This document shows positions 9,064-18,386 of a stretch of 64,000 nt of DNA, one piece after another. Both the position numbers and the translations under genes were made by a program. Source of the stretch: Pseudomonas sp. SORT22 (GTDB taxonomy: Bacteria; Pseudomonadota; Gammaproteobacteria; Pseudomonadales; Pseudomonadaceae). The notes under the pieces are model-generated. The model was not told where the DNA came from and did no database searches. It saw nothing but the letters and a program-made list of their open reading frames with translations. The DNA is taken from assembly GCF_018417635.1 (NCBI RefSeq), contig NZ_CP071007.1, positions 2,046,501-2,110,500 on the forward strand. The letters are read 5' to 3'. Within the stretch, counting starts at the first letter, position 1; the number at the start of each line of letters is the position of its first letter.

Positions 9064-9699
9064 ATGAATTCGCCCGGAAAAGGACTTCCCGAGACCTTCC
9101 TGCAAGCCGCCGCCCTGCGCGAGCACGACCGCTACCCCGAGGATATGGACTGGCAGGCGCTGGTCCATGCGTTTTTCCCCGACAGCGTGGTCGGCATGGC
9201 CCAGTCGCTGTCGAACATCACCGGAGCCTTCTATGGCCTGATGCTGGAGCAGGCCGGGGAAATGTTTGGCCGCGAGCACATCAATCGCCTGTCCGAGCGC
9301 ATGTTCTATCGCCTCGGCCGGCGCATGGCGGCGCGGCACATGGCCAGCCAGGTGCAACTGGAGCGCGACGCCCGTGGCCTCGGCCGGTTGGTGGTGGCGG
9401 CGATTTTTACCTCCAGTCCGGAATACCGCCTGCACATCCTCGAATTCGGCGCCGAGCAGGTGTTTATACGCATCACCGGCGCCGATCGCTACCACCGCAT
9501 CGCCCGTGAACTGGGCTTCGAAGACGTGCTGCAGTGGCCGGTACTGCGCGAGTTTTTCCGTGGGCTGGGGGATGAGCTGGGGATTACCGAGCGCTTCGCA
9601 CTGGCCATGGAACTGGTAAGCCTGGATGACGACAGCCGGTGCGATTATTCGCTGGCTATCGTCAGGCGCTCAGATCGAACGCTGGCCAACCCGCTGTGA
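9064..9699 (+). CDS. Conserved hypothetical protein
   Basis: From ATG 9064 (GGAGATCAG upstream) the 211-residue protein is soluble, mixed helix and strand, without signal peptide or membrane segments. A helical stretch at about 55-110 ([16 protein letters not shown] and [15 protein letters not shown]) is its most conserved-looking part and faintly recalls the L-2-amino-thiazoline-4-carboxylate hydrolase-like family, but I cannot confirm that. Its 3' end overlaps the convergent arsH by 30 bp. It follows the GGDEF-EAL gene by 77 bp and could be read from the same transcript. Confidence 0.6.
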   Translation: MNSPGKGLPETFLQAAALREHDRYPEDMDWQALVHAFFPDSVVGMAQSLSNITGAFYGLMLEQAGEMFGREHINRLSERMFYRLGRRMAARHMASQVQLERDARGLGRLVVAAIFTSSPEYRLHILEFGAEQVFIRITGADRYHRIARELGFEDVLQWPVLREFFRGLGDELGITERFALAMELVSLDDDSRCDYSLAIVRRSDRTLANPL

Positions 9700-10362
9700 C
9701 AAAGCCTCGGCCGACTCCTTGCGCTCGGAGTAGCGATCGACCAAATGCTCGCTGCGCCCGCGCAGCAGCAGGGTGAACTTGACCAGCTCTTCCATGACGT
9801 CGACCACGCGGTCGTAGTAGGCCGAAGGTTTCATCCGGTCGTTACCGTCGAATTCCAGCCAGGCCTTGGGCACCGAGGACTGGTTGGGGATGGTGAACAT
9901 ACGCATCCAGCGCCCCAGTACCCGCAGCTGGTTGACCACGTTGAATGATTGCGAACCACCACACACCTGCATCACTGCCAGGGTTTTACCCTGGGTCGGA
10001 CGCACCGCGCCCATGGCCAGCGGCACCCAGTCGATCTGCGCCTTGAACACCGCCGACATGGCGCCGTGGCGCTCGGGCGAGCACCACACCTGGCCTTCGG
10101 ACCATTGCATGAGGTCGCGCAGTTCGACCACCTTGGGATGGTCCTCGGGCGCGTCGTCGGGCAGGGGCAGGCCGCTGGGGTTGAAAATCCGGGTTTCGGC
10201 GCCCAAGTGCTCCAGCAGGCGCGCAGCTTCCTCAGTCAGCAGGCGGCTGAACGAGCGTTCGCGGGTCGAGCCGTAAAGTAGCAGGATGCGCGGCTTGTGC
10301 CCGTCATGGTCGGCGTTGGCAGGGATCAGGTCGAGGTCGAGATTGGGCAGTTGATCGTTCAT
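9670..10362 (-). CDS. arsH: ArsH NADPH-dependent FMN reductase
   Basis: The 230-residue flavodoxin-like protein shows [13 protein letters not shown] at about 27-40 (FMN phosphate loop), [10 protein letters not shown], and the VCGGSQSFN segment near the middle, all characteristic of ArsH. ArsH oxidises trivalent organoarsenicals using NADPH/FMN in the cytoplasm. It is the last gene of the leftward arsR-arsC-arsH unit, 12 bp after arsC, with AAGGACT before its ATG. The 3' end overlaps the convergent hypothetical gene. Confidence 0.95.
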   Translation of the reverse strand: MNDQLPNLDLDLIPANADHDGHKPRILLLYGSTRERSFSRLLTEEAARLLEHLGAETRIFNPSGLPLPDDAPEDHPKVVELRDLMQWSEGQVWCSPERHGAMSAVFKAQIDWVPLAMGAVRPTQGKTLAVMQVCGGSQSFNVVNQLRVLGRWMRMFTIPNQSSVPKAWLEFDGNDRMKPSAYYDRVVDVMEELVKFTLLLRGRSEHLVDRYSERKESAEALSQRVGQRSI

Positions 10363-10374
10363 GGGAGAGTCCTT

Positions 10375-10845
10375 TTACAGGGTGCCGATGCGGTCGATTT
10401 CAGCCTGCAGTTGATCGCGGCTCAGGCGCTCGAAGGGCAGGGCGAGGAAGGTTGTGCAGCGCAGCGCGATACGCGCCAGGGTGGCGTCGAAGGCGGCATC
10501 GAGCTGGGTGTCGGTGCCGTGGATTTCGGACGGGTCCGCCAGCCCCCAGTGGCTCTTCAGTGCCGGGCCGAAGTACAGCGGGCAGGCTTCGCCAGCGGCG
10601 TTGTCGCAGACGGTGATGACGATGTCCGGTGGGTTGTCGACGAAGGTGTCGTTGCCTTTGCTGGTCAGGCCGCTGATATCGATGCCGGCGCGTTGCAAGG
10701 TCGACAGGCTGCGAGGATGCACCTGGCCCTTGGGGAAGCTGCCGGCACTGAGCGCTTCGAAACCGGCCGGGGCCAGGTGGTTGAACAGCGCTTCGCACAG
10801 AATGCTGCGGCAGCTGTTGGCGGTGCACATGAACAGGATTCGCAT
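10375..10845 (-). CDS. arsC: ArsC arsenate reductase, low-molecular-weight phosphatase type
   Basis: The 156-residue protein begins MRILFMCTANSCRS, whose C7-x5-R13 phosphatase loop is the arsenate-binding catalytic site. Further cysteines at 80 and 88 (VCDNAAGEACP) provide the redox relay that is reduced by thioredoxin or glutaredoxin. It converts As(V) to As(III). TAAGGAG sits before its ATG, and arsR ends 12 bp upstream. In most Pseudomonas clusters an arsB or acr3 gene lies between arsR and arsC; here there is no room for one. Confidence 0.95.
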   Translation of the reverse strand: MRILFMCTANSCRSILCEALFNHLAPAGFEALSAGSFPKGQVHPRSLSTLQRAGIDISGLTSKGNDTFVDNPPDIVITVCDNAAGEACPLYFGPALKSHWGLADPSEIHGTDTQLDAAFDATLARIALRCTTFLALPFERLSRDQLQAEIDRIGTL

Positions 10846-10857
10846 GGGGCGGACTCC

Positions 10858-11202
10858 TTAGCAGCAGGTTGCGCGGGCAGGGCGATCACCCATGCCGTCG
10901 AGGCGGGTGCTGTCGGCGCTGAGCCACTGGCCGTTGGCTTCAAGGGTCAACTGCAATACCTGGTTGACCCAGGCCGGCAGTTGCGGGTTAAGCCGGTAGT
11001 ACACCCACTGGCCCTGGCGGCGGTCGAGCAACAGGCCGCAGCTGCGCAGTTGCGCCAGGTGGCGGGAGATCTTTGGCTGGCTGTGGTCGAGCGCGCACAT
11101 CAGCTCGCAGACGCACAGCTCACCTTCGCGGGCGATTAGCAGCGTGGCGCGGGCACGGGTTTCATCGGCGAGGCATTTGAACAGGGCGGTGGGGCTGAGC
11201 AT
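10858..11202 (-). CDS. arsR: ArsR arsenite-responsive repressor
   Basis: The 114-residue winged-helix protein carries the ArsR As(III)-binding cysteines in ELCVCELMCAL (C30, C32, C36), at the start of the DNA-recognition region (SQPKISRHLAQL). A C-terminal Cys pair is also present. It is the first gene of the leftward ars unit, and a 10-bp perfect inverted repeat lies just upstream at 11219-11250. It should repress arsRCH until As(III) binds. Confidence 0.95.
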   Translation of the reverse strand: MLSPTALFKCLADETRARATLLIAREGELCVCELMCALDHSQPKISRHLAQLRSCGLLLDRRQGQWVYYRLNPQLPAWVNQVLQLTLEANGQWLSADSTRLDGMGDRPARATCC

Positions 11203-11218
11203 CGAATCGGCCTTTTAT

Positions 11219-11250
11219 ATATGGAAATTCGAATATATGGATTTCCATAT
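11219..11250 (-). promoter_or_regulatory. Probable ArsR operator
   Basis: ATATGGAAAT (11219-11228) and ATTTCCATAT (11241-11250) form a perfect dyad around an AT-rich centre containing TTCGAA, typical of ArsR boxes. It starts 17 bp upstream of the arsR ATG and overlaps the expected promoter. Confidence 0.7.
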
Positions 11251-11372
11251 GTTTTTGGCAAGCCGGTTGTCTAATCAGCCAGCCGCTGGTGAACTCAGCA
11301 TCATTACCCTGGAGCAGTACTTTCAGGATGCCCAGCGTTAGAATGCGCCGTTTACCAGAAACGGAATTCATC

Positions 11373-12413
11373 ATGAGCGCACCGTTGCACGCCGCTTTTT
11401 TCACCTTGCTGGCCTTGCCCGGTGCTGCCCACGCTGCGGCGGCAGAACCGGTACCGCTGTACCAGCCCCTCAAGGACTGGGTGGTTGGCTGTGACAATAC
11501 CCGCCAGTGCACGGCGCTGGCGGCCGATACCCGGGCGGACATGCCGCTGGGCATCCAGGTAATGCGCGGGGCCGGCCTCGATGGCCAACTGCAGGTGACG
11601 ATCTTCAGCAACAGCTCGCTGGAGGCGCCGTTGCAGCTCGATGGCCAGCCGCTGGCACTACCCTTGAGCGAGGCTCAGGAGGACGGCGTGGTGTTCTGGC
11701 ACGCCAGCGGCGAGCAGGCCATGGCCCTGCTCAAGGCCATGCGCAACGGCGCGCGCCTGACCTCGCAGAGCAATGATGGTGAGCTCGGTAGCTCTCTGAA
11801 CGGCCTGACGGCTTCGTTGTTGCTGATCGATTCGGTGCAGGGGCGGGCAGGGCATCGCAGCGCCTTGGTGCGCACAGGGGATGCGCCGGATAGCGCCGTG
11901 CCACCTGCGCCAGTGCTGCCCAAACTGGCGCCATTCGTACGCCCCGAGCCGATGGGTGAAGCAGAGGCCAGGCGCATCAGCGAGGTGGTCATGACCGCCA
12001 CCGCAAACGACTGGCGCGATCCCGACGCGGACTGGACCCCGGACAGTGCCCAGGCCTATGCCTTGAGCAAGGACACGGCGCTGGTCAGCTTTCGTTTCGG
12101 CTGCGGTGCCTACAACTGCGAGTACGCGCTGTACACCACTTCGCGGGCGCATCCCGAGCAGGCGAAGGCGCTGCAACTGGAGAAGATTGCGGCGCAGGAG
12201 CAGTGGGACGATTTTGGCGGTTCGGTGGGCTATGACCCGGACACCGGGGTGCTCAGCAGTTTCATCCTGGCGCGGGGCATTGGCGATTGCGGCATGGAAC
12301 AGAGCTGGCGTTTTGACGGGGAGCGCATGCGACCGCGCTCGCTGTCACGCATGGGCAGTTGCACTGGGAACTGGCCAGACAAGTGGCCGGTGCTGTGGCG
12401 TACGCAGGATTGA
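11373..12413 (+). CDS. DUF1176 periplasmic protein
   Basis: From ATG 11373 the 346-residue protein has a signal peptide (hydrophobic residues 7-20, cleavage expected after AHA). The mature part starts with PLYQPLKDWVVGCDNTRQC, the D-W-x-V-x-C-D-N-T-R-x-C motif of DUF1176, and ends with a cysteine-containing region (CGAYNCEYALY, GIGDCGMEQSW). The function of the family is unknown; export to the periplasm is predicted. It is transcribed away from ars, and I see no operon partner. Confidence 0.85.
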   Translation: MSAPLHAAFFTLLALPGAAHAAAAEPVPLYQPLKDWVVGCDNTRQCTALAADTRADMPLGIQVMRGAGLDGQLQVTIFSNSSLEAPLQLDGQPLALPLSEAQEDGVVFWHASGEQAMALLKAMRNGARLTSQSNDGELGSSLNGLTASLLLIDSVQGRAGHRSALVRTGDAPDSAVPPAPVLPKLAPFVRPEPMGEAEARRISEVVMTATANDWRDPDADWTPDSAQAYALSKDTALVSFRFGCGAYNCEYALYTTSRAHPEQAKALQLEKIAAQEQWDDFGGSVGYDPDTGVLSSFILARGIGDCGMEQSWRFDGERMRPRSLSRMGSCTGNWPDKWPVLWRTQD

Positions 12414-12431
12414 CCCTGGGGCTACTGCGTA

Positions 12432-12462
12432 GCCCATCGCCGGCAAGGCCGGCTTCCACAGG
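12432..12462. repeat. REP sequence
   Basis: The segment CCCATCGCCGGCAAGGCCGG followed by CTTCCACAGGG forms a short imperfect palindrome of the Pseudomonas REP type. It sits between convergent genes (DUF1176 and TauE/SafE). Confidence 0.7.
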
Positions 12463-12487
12463 GATTGGTGTTGCCTGATAGCCTTGA

Positions 12488-13273
12488 TCAGAACGCCAGC
12501 TTGTAGCCAATCATCAGCAGCATGCCCGCCAGGCACGGGCGCAGGATGCTGTCGGAAATTCGCCCGGTCAGGTGGCTGCCCATGTAGATGCCCGGCAGCG
12601 AGCCGAGCAGCAGGTAGCCGAGCAGCGACCAGTCCATGTTGCCCATGCTCGCATGGCCGAGACCTGCCACCAGGGTCAGGGGCACGGCGTGGGCGATTTC
12701 GGTGCCGACCAGGCGGCGGGTGACCAGGTACGGATAGAGCAGAAACAGCGCCACGGTGCCCAGGGCGCCGGCACCGATCGAGGTCAGCGAGACCATGACG
12801 CCGAGCACCACGCCGGTGACCACAGTCAGCAGGTTGAGGCTGGTGCCGCTCAGGTGGTAGCGGTCGCCGGCGTGTTTGCTGGCGAAGGCCTGGAGTTTGC
12901 TTTTGAACAGGATGGCCAGGGCGGTGAGCACCAGGACCACGGCCAGGCCTTGCTTGATAATGGCGTTGGCGGCCTGGGTGTCGGCATCGAGGCTGGCGAG
13001 GAACCACAGGGTCAGGGCGGCGGCCGGGACGCTGCCAAGGGTCAGCCAGCCGGTGATTTTCCAGTCGATATTGTTGTTTTTGCCGTGGACCCAGACGCCG
13101 CTGGCTTTGGTGATGGCGGCGTAGAGCAGGTCGGTACCTACGGCGGTGGCGGGGTTGATGCCGAACCACAGCAGGATCGGGGTCATCAGCGAGCCGCCGC
13201 CGACGCCGGTCATGCCGACGATGAATCCAACTACCAGGCCTGCAATGGTGAAACCGAAAGAACCTACATCCAT
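12488..13273 (-). CDS. TauE/SafE family sulfite/anion permease
   Basis: The protein is 261 residues from ATG 13273, chosen over the 16-residue longer frame because of AGGT nearby and the usual short N-terminus. It has about eight hydrophobic segments and two duplicated signatures typical of TauE/SafE: GFIVGMTGVGGGSLMTPILL near the N-terminus and VSLTSIGAGALGTVAL in the second half. The family exports sulfoacetate, sulfite or other organic anions across the inner membrane. There is no sulfur-metabolism neighbour, so the substrate is unknown. Confidence 0.88.
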   Translation of the reverse strand: MDVGSFGFTIAGLVVGFIVGMTGVGGGSLMTPILLWFGINPATAVGTDLLYAAITKASGVWVHGKNNNIDWKITGWLTLGSVPAAALTLWFLASLDADTQAANAIIKQGLAVVLVLTALAILFKSKLQAFASKHAGDRYHLSGTSLNLLTVVTGVVLGVMVSLTSIGAGALGTVALFLLYPYLVTRRLVGTEIAHAVPLTLVAGLGHASMGNMDWSLLGYLLLGSLPGIYMGSHLTGRISDSILRPCLAGMLLMIGYKLAF

Positions 13274-13419
13274 AAGTAACCTAAACGCCCAACGTGCCCG
13301 TGATCGGATGGCAGCCAGCATAAAGGTTTTTTTATAGCCAAATAGACTTGTTCGTTATTAGGTTATAACCGGTGGTGGCTGTGAGAGGAGGGGCTTATCC
13401 GGTTGTGATGGTGGCGCGG

Positions 13420-13704
13420 AGTCACCTTTCCGCCCTTACGGCGGGTTACTTTGGCAGTCGCCCCAAAGTAACCAAAGGGCTTGCCCCACCAGGGGCCCTA
13501 CGCTGCGCTTCGGGTTCCCTCGCTACGGTGTCGCTACGGGGCATTGCGAACTACGAGTTGCAAGCAACTCTACGTTTCGCAACTTCGGCTAACGCCGAAG
13601 GTGCTGCGCACTAGCCCCTTCGCAACACCTGCACTCGGCCCTTCTGGTTAACGGGGCCGGTAGATCAAGATCAAGAGCACAATTCGCTTCGCTCTTGTTG
13701 AGCG
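13420..13704 (+). repeat. Long intergenic repeat, copy A
   Basis: This GC-rich block begins GTCACCTTTCCGCCCTTACG and contains nested palindromes, including TTCGGCTAACGCCGAA. It is nearly the same as copy D (46854-47150) over most of its length and related to copies B and C near 26.6-27.2 kb. Short open frames within it are artefacts of the repeat. Copy A abuts the REP into which the IS110 element has inserted. Confidence 0.8.
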
Positions 13705-13732
13705 CGTAGCGCTGTGGGAGCAACTGTCTTGA

Positions 13733-14674
<942 letters not shown>

Positions 14675-14689
14675 TTACACTCAGTTGTG

Positions 14690-14850
14690 AGAGCGCTCTG
14701 GCTTGGCCCACGCTTGTGATTCGAGAGGCGCTCAATCAACTGTTCGGGCTCGGGCCAGAGTGGAGAGGTGAATGGCAGCTTTGCTCCCACACGTGCTTTA
14801 AGCACTACCGGCGTACAGCTTGCCATTCACCGCTCTCACTTCTGATTCTA
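14690..14850 (-). ncRNA. Candidate IS110 bridge RNA
   Basis: Two consecutive stem-loops occupy the non-coding left end upstream of the transposase. The first (14757-14843) pairs GTGAATGGCA (14768-14777) with TGCCATTCAC (14821-14830), and the flanking bases extend it to about 20 pairs. The second pairs CTCTGG (14696-14701) with CCAGAG (14755-14760) around a large loop. The first loop contains TGCTCCCACA, the exact reverse complement of TGTGGGAGCA at 13713-13722, where the element meets the REP. That fits a right target guide. The limits and the transcription start are inferred. Confidence 0.6.
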
Positions 14851-14923
14851 TTCCAACCTCAAGACACAAGCGGCGGTGCGGCGACCCGACTTGACCCGCG
14901 ATGCGGTGTTACAGACAACGCTG

Positions 14924-15547
14924 TTACCGATCCGTCATCACCACCATCACATGCGCATCCCCACCATCTTCCGTCTCGGAAAGATAAATATGCCCTACAT
15001 TGCTGTTGAAGTAGGCCGTCTCCTGGGGGCCGATACTCACCGCCTCACCGGTCTCGAATACGATGCGCACACGCCCGCTGAGCACCAGGGCAAATTCCTG
15101 CCCGGGGTGGCGGATGAATTCGTCGAACTGTTGCCGCTCGCGAGCGATGATCCGGGCGTACATCGGGGTCATCAGGCGCTGCGGGAATTCGCCGGCAATC
15201 GGGTGGTAGTCGTAGGTGCCGGTGCTGTAGCCGGGGGCGCTGGGCAGGGAGTTGACCACGACGGTGGTCGGCACTGGCACATCGCTTACGCCTGAAGCGC
15301 GAAACAGCTGGGCGATATCCACCTGCAACGCCCGCGCCGCCGCCGCGAGTTTTTCGTAGCTCACCGAGACCTGCGCCAGTTCCATTTTCGACAGGGTCGA
15401 GACCGGCACCCCGGACAGCGCCGAGAGTTGCTTGAGCGTCAGTTGCTGGGCCTTGCGCACGCTGCGCAGGCGCGCGCCGACTTCGGCGCGGTCAATCAGC
15501 GGCAGCGCGCCAGGGCTGGTGTCGGCAGGGGGGCGGTCGGCACTCAT
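14924..15547 (-). CDS. XRE-family regulator with cupin domain
   Basis: The 207-residue protein has an N-terminal helix-turn-helix (about 24-78, LTLKQLSALSGVPVSTLSKME) and a C-terminal cupin barrel (about 125-205, HPGQEFALVLSGRVRIVFE and the glycine-rich end). This two-domain design is typical of regulators of amino-acid, amine or polyamine catabolism that bind their ligand in the cupin. It is divergent from the DauA-like oxidase, RidA and transporter genes, separated by about 115 bp that contain a direct repeat (15608-15631), so it probably controls them. Confidence 0.88.
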   Translation of the reverse strand: MSADRPPADTSPGALPLIDRAEVGARLRSVRKAQQLTLKQLSALSGVPVSTLSKMELAQVSVSYEKLAAAARALQVDIAQLFRASGVSDVPVPTTVVVNSLPSAPGYSTGTYDYHPIAGEFPQRLMTPMYARIIARERQQFDEFIRHPGQEFALVLSGRVRIVFETGEAVSIGPQETAYFNSNVGHIYLSETEDGGDAHVMVVMTDR

Positions 15548-15607
15548 CAAGCATCTCGGTCAGGTAAAACGGATGCGCATCTTACCGTGAGCGCTTGCAT
15601 AATCCGA

Positions 15608-15631
15608 AATTCTCAGATATTAGAATTCTCA
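15608..15631. promoter_or_regulatory. Direct-repeat operator candidate
   Basis: AATTCTCA occurs at 15608-15615 and again at 15624-15631, 16 bp apart, in the AT-rich gap between the XRE-cupin gene and the divergent oxidase gene. Two same-face sites at this spacing would suit binding of the adjacent XRE regulator; this is inference. Confidence 0.4.
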
Positions 15632-15662
15632 CAAATGATAATTTCATCTCGCAGGTGATTGC

Positions 15663-16799
15663 ATGGCTATGACACAGACCTTCGACATCGTGATCATCGG
15701 CGCCGGTATTGCCGGTGCTTCATTGGGCTATCGGCTGGCGCCAGGGCGCCAAGTGCTGATGCTTGAACGCGAAGCCCAGGCCGGCTACCACTCCACCGGG
15801 CGCTCGGCGGCGATGTTCATGGAGGCCTATGGCACCCCGCAGATCCAGGCGCTGACCCGCGCCAGCCGGGCCTTTTATGAGTCGCCGCCGCCGGGCTTCT
15901 GCGAGCATGCACTGCTCGAACCGCGGGGTTGTCTGTATGTGGCGACCCTGGAGCAACAGGCGCTGCTCGCCAGCACCTATGCACAGAGCCAGGCCAACGG
16001 TACCGAAGTGACCTTGCTCGACCGCGACGGGGCGCTGGCGCTGGTGCCGAGCCTGCGCGCCGAGGTGGTGGCCGGCGCGGTACTCGAACCCGGCGCCATG
16101 GACCTGGATGTACACGCGCTGCACCAGGGCTTCTTGCGCGGTTACCGCCAGGCCGGCGGGCACTTGCACTGCAATGCCGAGGTGGTCGAGGGCAGTTACC
16201 ACGAAGGTTACTGGCAGCTCGTGATGGCCGACGGCAGCTGCATTCAGGCGCGCCAGTTGGTCAACGCCGCTGGCGCCTGGGCCGATCACATCGCGGCGGT
16301 CTGCGGCGTACAGCCGGTCGGCCTGCAGCCGTGCCGGCGCTCGGCCTTTACCTTCGACGGCCCGCCAGACCAGGCCTTCAGCCGCTGGCCGGCAGTGATC
16401 GGCGTCGATGAGAGCTTTTATTTCAAACCCGATGCCGGGCAGTTGCTCGGCTCACCGGCCAACGCCGACCCGGTCGAGCCCCAGGACGTGATGCCCGAAG
16501 AGCTCGACGTCGCCATCGGTATCTACAACATCGAGGCCATCACCACCCTGGCGATTCGCCGCCCCAGTCATAGCTGGGCCGGGCTGCGATCGTTCGTTGC
16601 CGATGGCGACCTGGTGATTGGCCGCGATCCGCACAACCCGGCGTTTTTCTGGCTGGCGGCGCAAGGCGGTTATGGTATCCAGTCCGCCGCTGGCGCTTCG
16701 CAACTGGCCTGTGCGCTGTTGCTTGAGCAACCGTTACCGGCAACCCTGAGCGCCGAAGGGGTCGAGCCGCAACGCTTGTCCCCGGCGCGTTTTCGTTAA
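15663..16799 (+). CDS. FAD-dependent amino-acid/amine oxidoreductase, DauA-like
   Basis: The 378-residue DAO-family flavoenzyme starts with the FAD dinucleotide fold IVIIGAGIAGASLGYRL (about 9-25) and then AGYHSTGRSAAMF, the H-S-T-G-R-S loop seen in D-arginine dehydrogenase. The end contains FFWLAAQGGYGIQSAAGASQ, the conserved flavin-binding C-terminal motif of that enzyme. It should oxidise a D-amino acid or related amine to an imine. The RidA-family gene 19 bp downstream would hydrolyse the imine, and the following transporter may import the substrate. The true substrate is not shown by the sequence. Confidence 0.85.
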   Translation: MAMTQTFDIVIIGAGIAGASLGYRLAPGRQVLMLEREAQAGYHSTGRSAAMFMEAYGTPQIQALTRASRAFYESPPPGFCEHALLEPRGCLYVATLEQQALLASTYAQSQANGTEVTLLDRDGALALVPSLRAEVVAGAVLEPGAMDLDVHALHQGFLRGYRQAGGHLHCNAEVVEGSYHEGYWQLVMADGSCIQARQLVNAAGAWADHIAAVCGVQPVGLQPCRRSAFTFDGPPDQAFSRWPAVIGVDESFYFKPDAGQLLGSPANADPVEPQDVMPEELDVAIGIYNIEAITTLAIRRPSHSWAGLRSFVADGDLVIGRDPHNPAFFWLAAQGGYGIQSAAGASQLACALLLEQPLPATLSAEGVEPQRLSPARFR

Positions 16800-16818
16800 T
16801 TCCCGAAGGAGATTTCCC

Positions 16819-17196
16819 ATGAGTTCGACTATCGAGCGTATCCCCAGCCACCTGCCATATCCGTTTTCCAAAGCGGTCAAGGTCGGCGGTTTTCTGTTTC
16901 TTTCCGGGCAGATCCCCCTGCACGCCGACGGTGAAGTGGTGCGCGGCGACATTCAGGTCCAGACCCGGGCGGCGCTTGAGCGTATCGGTGAAACCCTGGC
17001 CGAGTGCGGCGTCGGTTTCGACCAGGTGGTGAAGGCCACCGTGTGGCTGTCCGACATGGCTCATTTCGCCGGTTTCAACGAGGTCTACAAAAGCTTCTTC
17101 GCCAACGGCTACCCGGTGCGTTCCACCGTCAGCGCCGGTCTGGCCCTGGGCGTGGATGTCGAGATCGAAGTGCAGGCCTGGCTCGGCAACGACTGA
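16819..17196 (+). CDS. RidA-family imine/enamine deaminase
   Basis: The 125-residue protein matches the YjgF/YER057c/UK114 fold: FLFLSGQIPLHADGEV near 25-40, and YPVRSTVSAG with R101 in the place of the catalytic arginine (Arg105 of E. coli RidA) that binds the substrate carboxylate. GAAGGAGA precedes the ATG. Its place directly after an imine-forming flavoenzyme implies it clears the imine produced there, yielding a keto acid and ammonia. Confidence 0.93.
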   Translation: MSSTIERIPSHLPYPFSKAVKVGGFLFLSGQIPLHADGEVVRGDIQVQTRAALERIGETLAECGVGFDQVVKATVWLSDMAHFAGFNEVYKSFFANGYPVRSTVSAGLALGVDVEIEVQAWLGND

Positions 17197-17267
17197 GTCA
17201 GCACGGCAACACTGGGTAAAAACAACAACAAAGGTCCCGCAGGGCCATCGATACCAGAGGGCTGAAA

Positions 17268-18332
17268 ATGAAAGAGCAGCTGAAAATTGCAGGCGCCTTT
17301 ATCGGCGTGATCGTCGGCGCAGGGTTCGCCTCGGGGCGGGAGCTGTTGCTGTTCTTTGTCGACTTCGGCCTCTGGGGCCTGCTTGGGGCGCTGGTCAGTG
17401 CGGCGTTGTTCACCTTTCTCGGCATGGCCCTGGCAAGGCTCGGCAATCGCTTGCAGGCGGCCTCGCACAAGGACGTGGTGTACGCCATCTGCGGGCGTTA
17501 CCTGGGCTTGTTCGTCGATTTGCTGATCACATTTTTCATGTTCGCCGTCACTGTGGTGATGCTTGCCGGCGGTGGGGCCTTGCTCGAACAGCAGTTTGGC
17601 ATTCCGGCGCTGGCCGGCAGTGTGCTGGTGACCGTTCTGGTGGTGGCGGTGGTGTGCCTGGATGTACAGAAGGTGATACTGCTGATCGGTGCGGTGACGC
17701 CGTTCCTGATCCTGGTCGCCACGGCGATTGCCTTGTACGCGGTATTTACCCGCGAGCTGAGCTTTGCCCAGCTTGACCAGGTGGCCAGCCAGCAAGAGGC
17801 GGGCACCCGCCATTGGCTGCTCGGTGCGTTCCTGTATGTGTCGTACAACATCGTTGCCGGGGCGCCGATCCTGGCGATTCTCGGAGGTTCTGCGCGCCTG
17901 GAGAAAACCGCGATCTGGGGCGGGATTCTTGGCGGCGCGGCGTTGGGCGGGCTGATGCTGGTGATGAGCGCCGGGCTGTTGTCGCGCCTGGACAGTGTGG
18001 CCGAGCTGCCGATGCCGATGCTGTCGATTGCCAGCGAAATCTCCCCGGCACTGGGCGTGATCATGTGCGTGATCATCTTCGGCATGATCGTCAACACCGC
18101 CGTGGGCACGCTGTATTCGTTTCTGGCGCGGCTGTTGCCGGCCGGCACCCGCAGTTTTCGCCTGGGTTCGGTGGCGGCGGGGGGGGCGGCGTTTGTCTGC
18201 AGCCTGATCGGCTTTATCAGCCTGGTCGGCCAGGTCTATCCGTTCTTCGGTTACCTGGGTTTTGTGCTGATGCTGGCGGTTTTGATCGGCTGGCTGCGCC
18301 TGGGGCGGGCCAAGCAGGTGCTTGCGGTGTAG
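17268..18332 (+). CDS. YkvI-like membrane transporter
   Basis: The 354-residue protein has about ten transmembrane segments and begins with GAFIGVIVGAGFASGRE, the first-helix signature of the YkvI family in the APC/LeuT superfamily, where the unwound G-x-G-F-A-S-G binds substrate or Na+. It follows ridA by 71 bp on the same strand and is followed by a strong terminator at 18351, closing the oxidase-RidA-transporter unit. Uptake of the amino acid or amine oxidised by the first gene is the likely role, by context only. Confidence 0.8.
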   Translation: MKEQLKIAGAFIGVIVGAGFASGRELLLFFVDFGLWGLLGALVSAALFTFLGMALARLGNRLQAASHKDVVYAICGRYLGLFVDLLITFFMFAVTVVMLAGGGALLEQQFGIPALAGSVLVTVLVVAVVCLDVQKVILLIGAVTPFLILVATAIALYAVFTRELSFAQLDQVASQQEAGTRHWLLGAFLYVSYNIVAGAPILAILGGSARLEKTAIWGGILGGAALGGLMLVMSAGLLSRLDSVAELPMPMLSIASEISPALGVIMCVIIFGMIVNTAVGTLYSFLARLLPAGTRSFRLGSVAAGGAAFVCSLIGFISLVGQVYPFFGYLGFVLMLAVLIGWLRLGRAKQVLAV

Positions 18333-18350
18333 CGCGAGGGGATGAAAAAA

Positions 18351-18378
18351 GGGGCCGCAAGCGGCCCCTTTTGTTTTT
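18351..18378. terminator. Bidirectional rho-independent terminator
   Basis: GGGGCCGC (18351-18358), a two-base loop and GCGGCCCC (18361-18368) are flanked by A6 on the left and TTTTGTTTTT on the right. It serves the rightward transporter operon and the convergent leftward chemoreceptor gene. Confidence 0.9.
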
Positions 18379-18386
18379 CACAGCGG

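Noticed and set aside
13372..13614. 80-codon frame in repeat A
   Set aside because: It lies in the long intergenic repeat and reappears in copy D in a shifted context; an annotation artefact.
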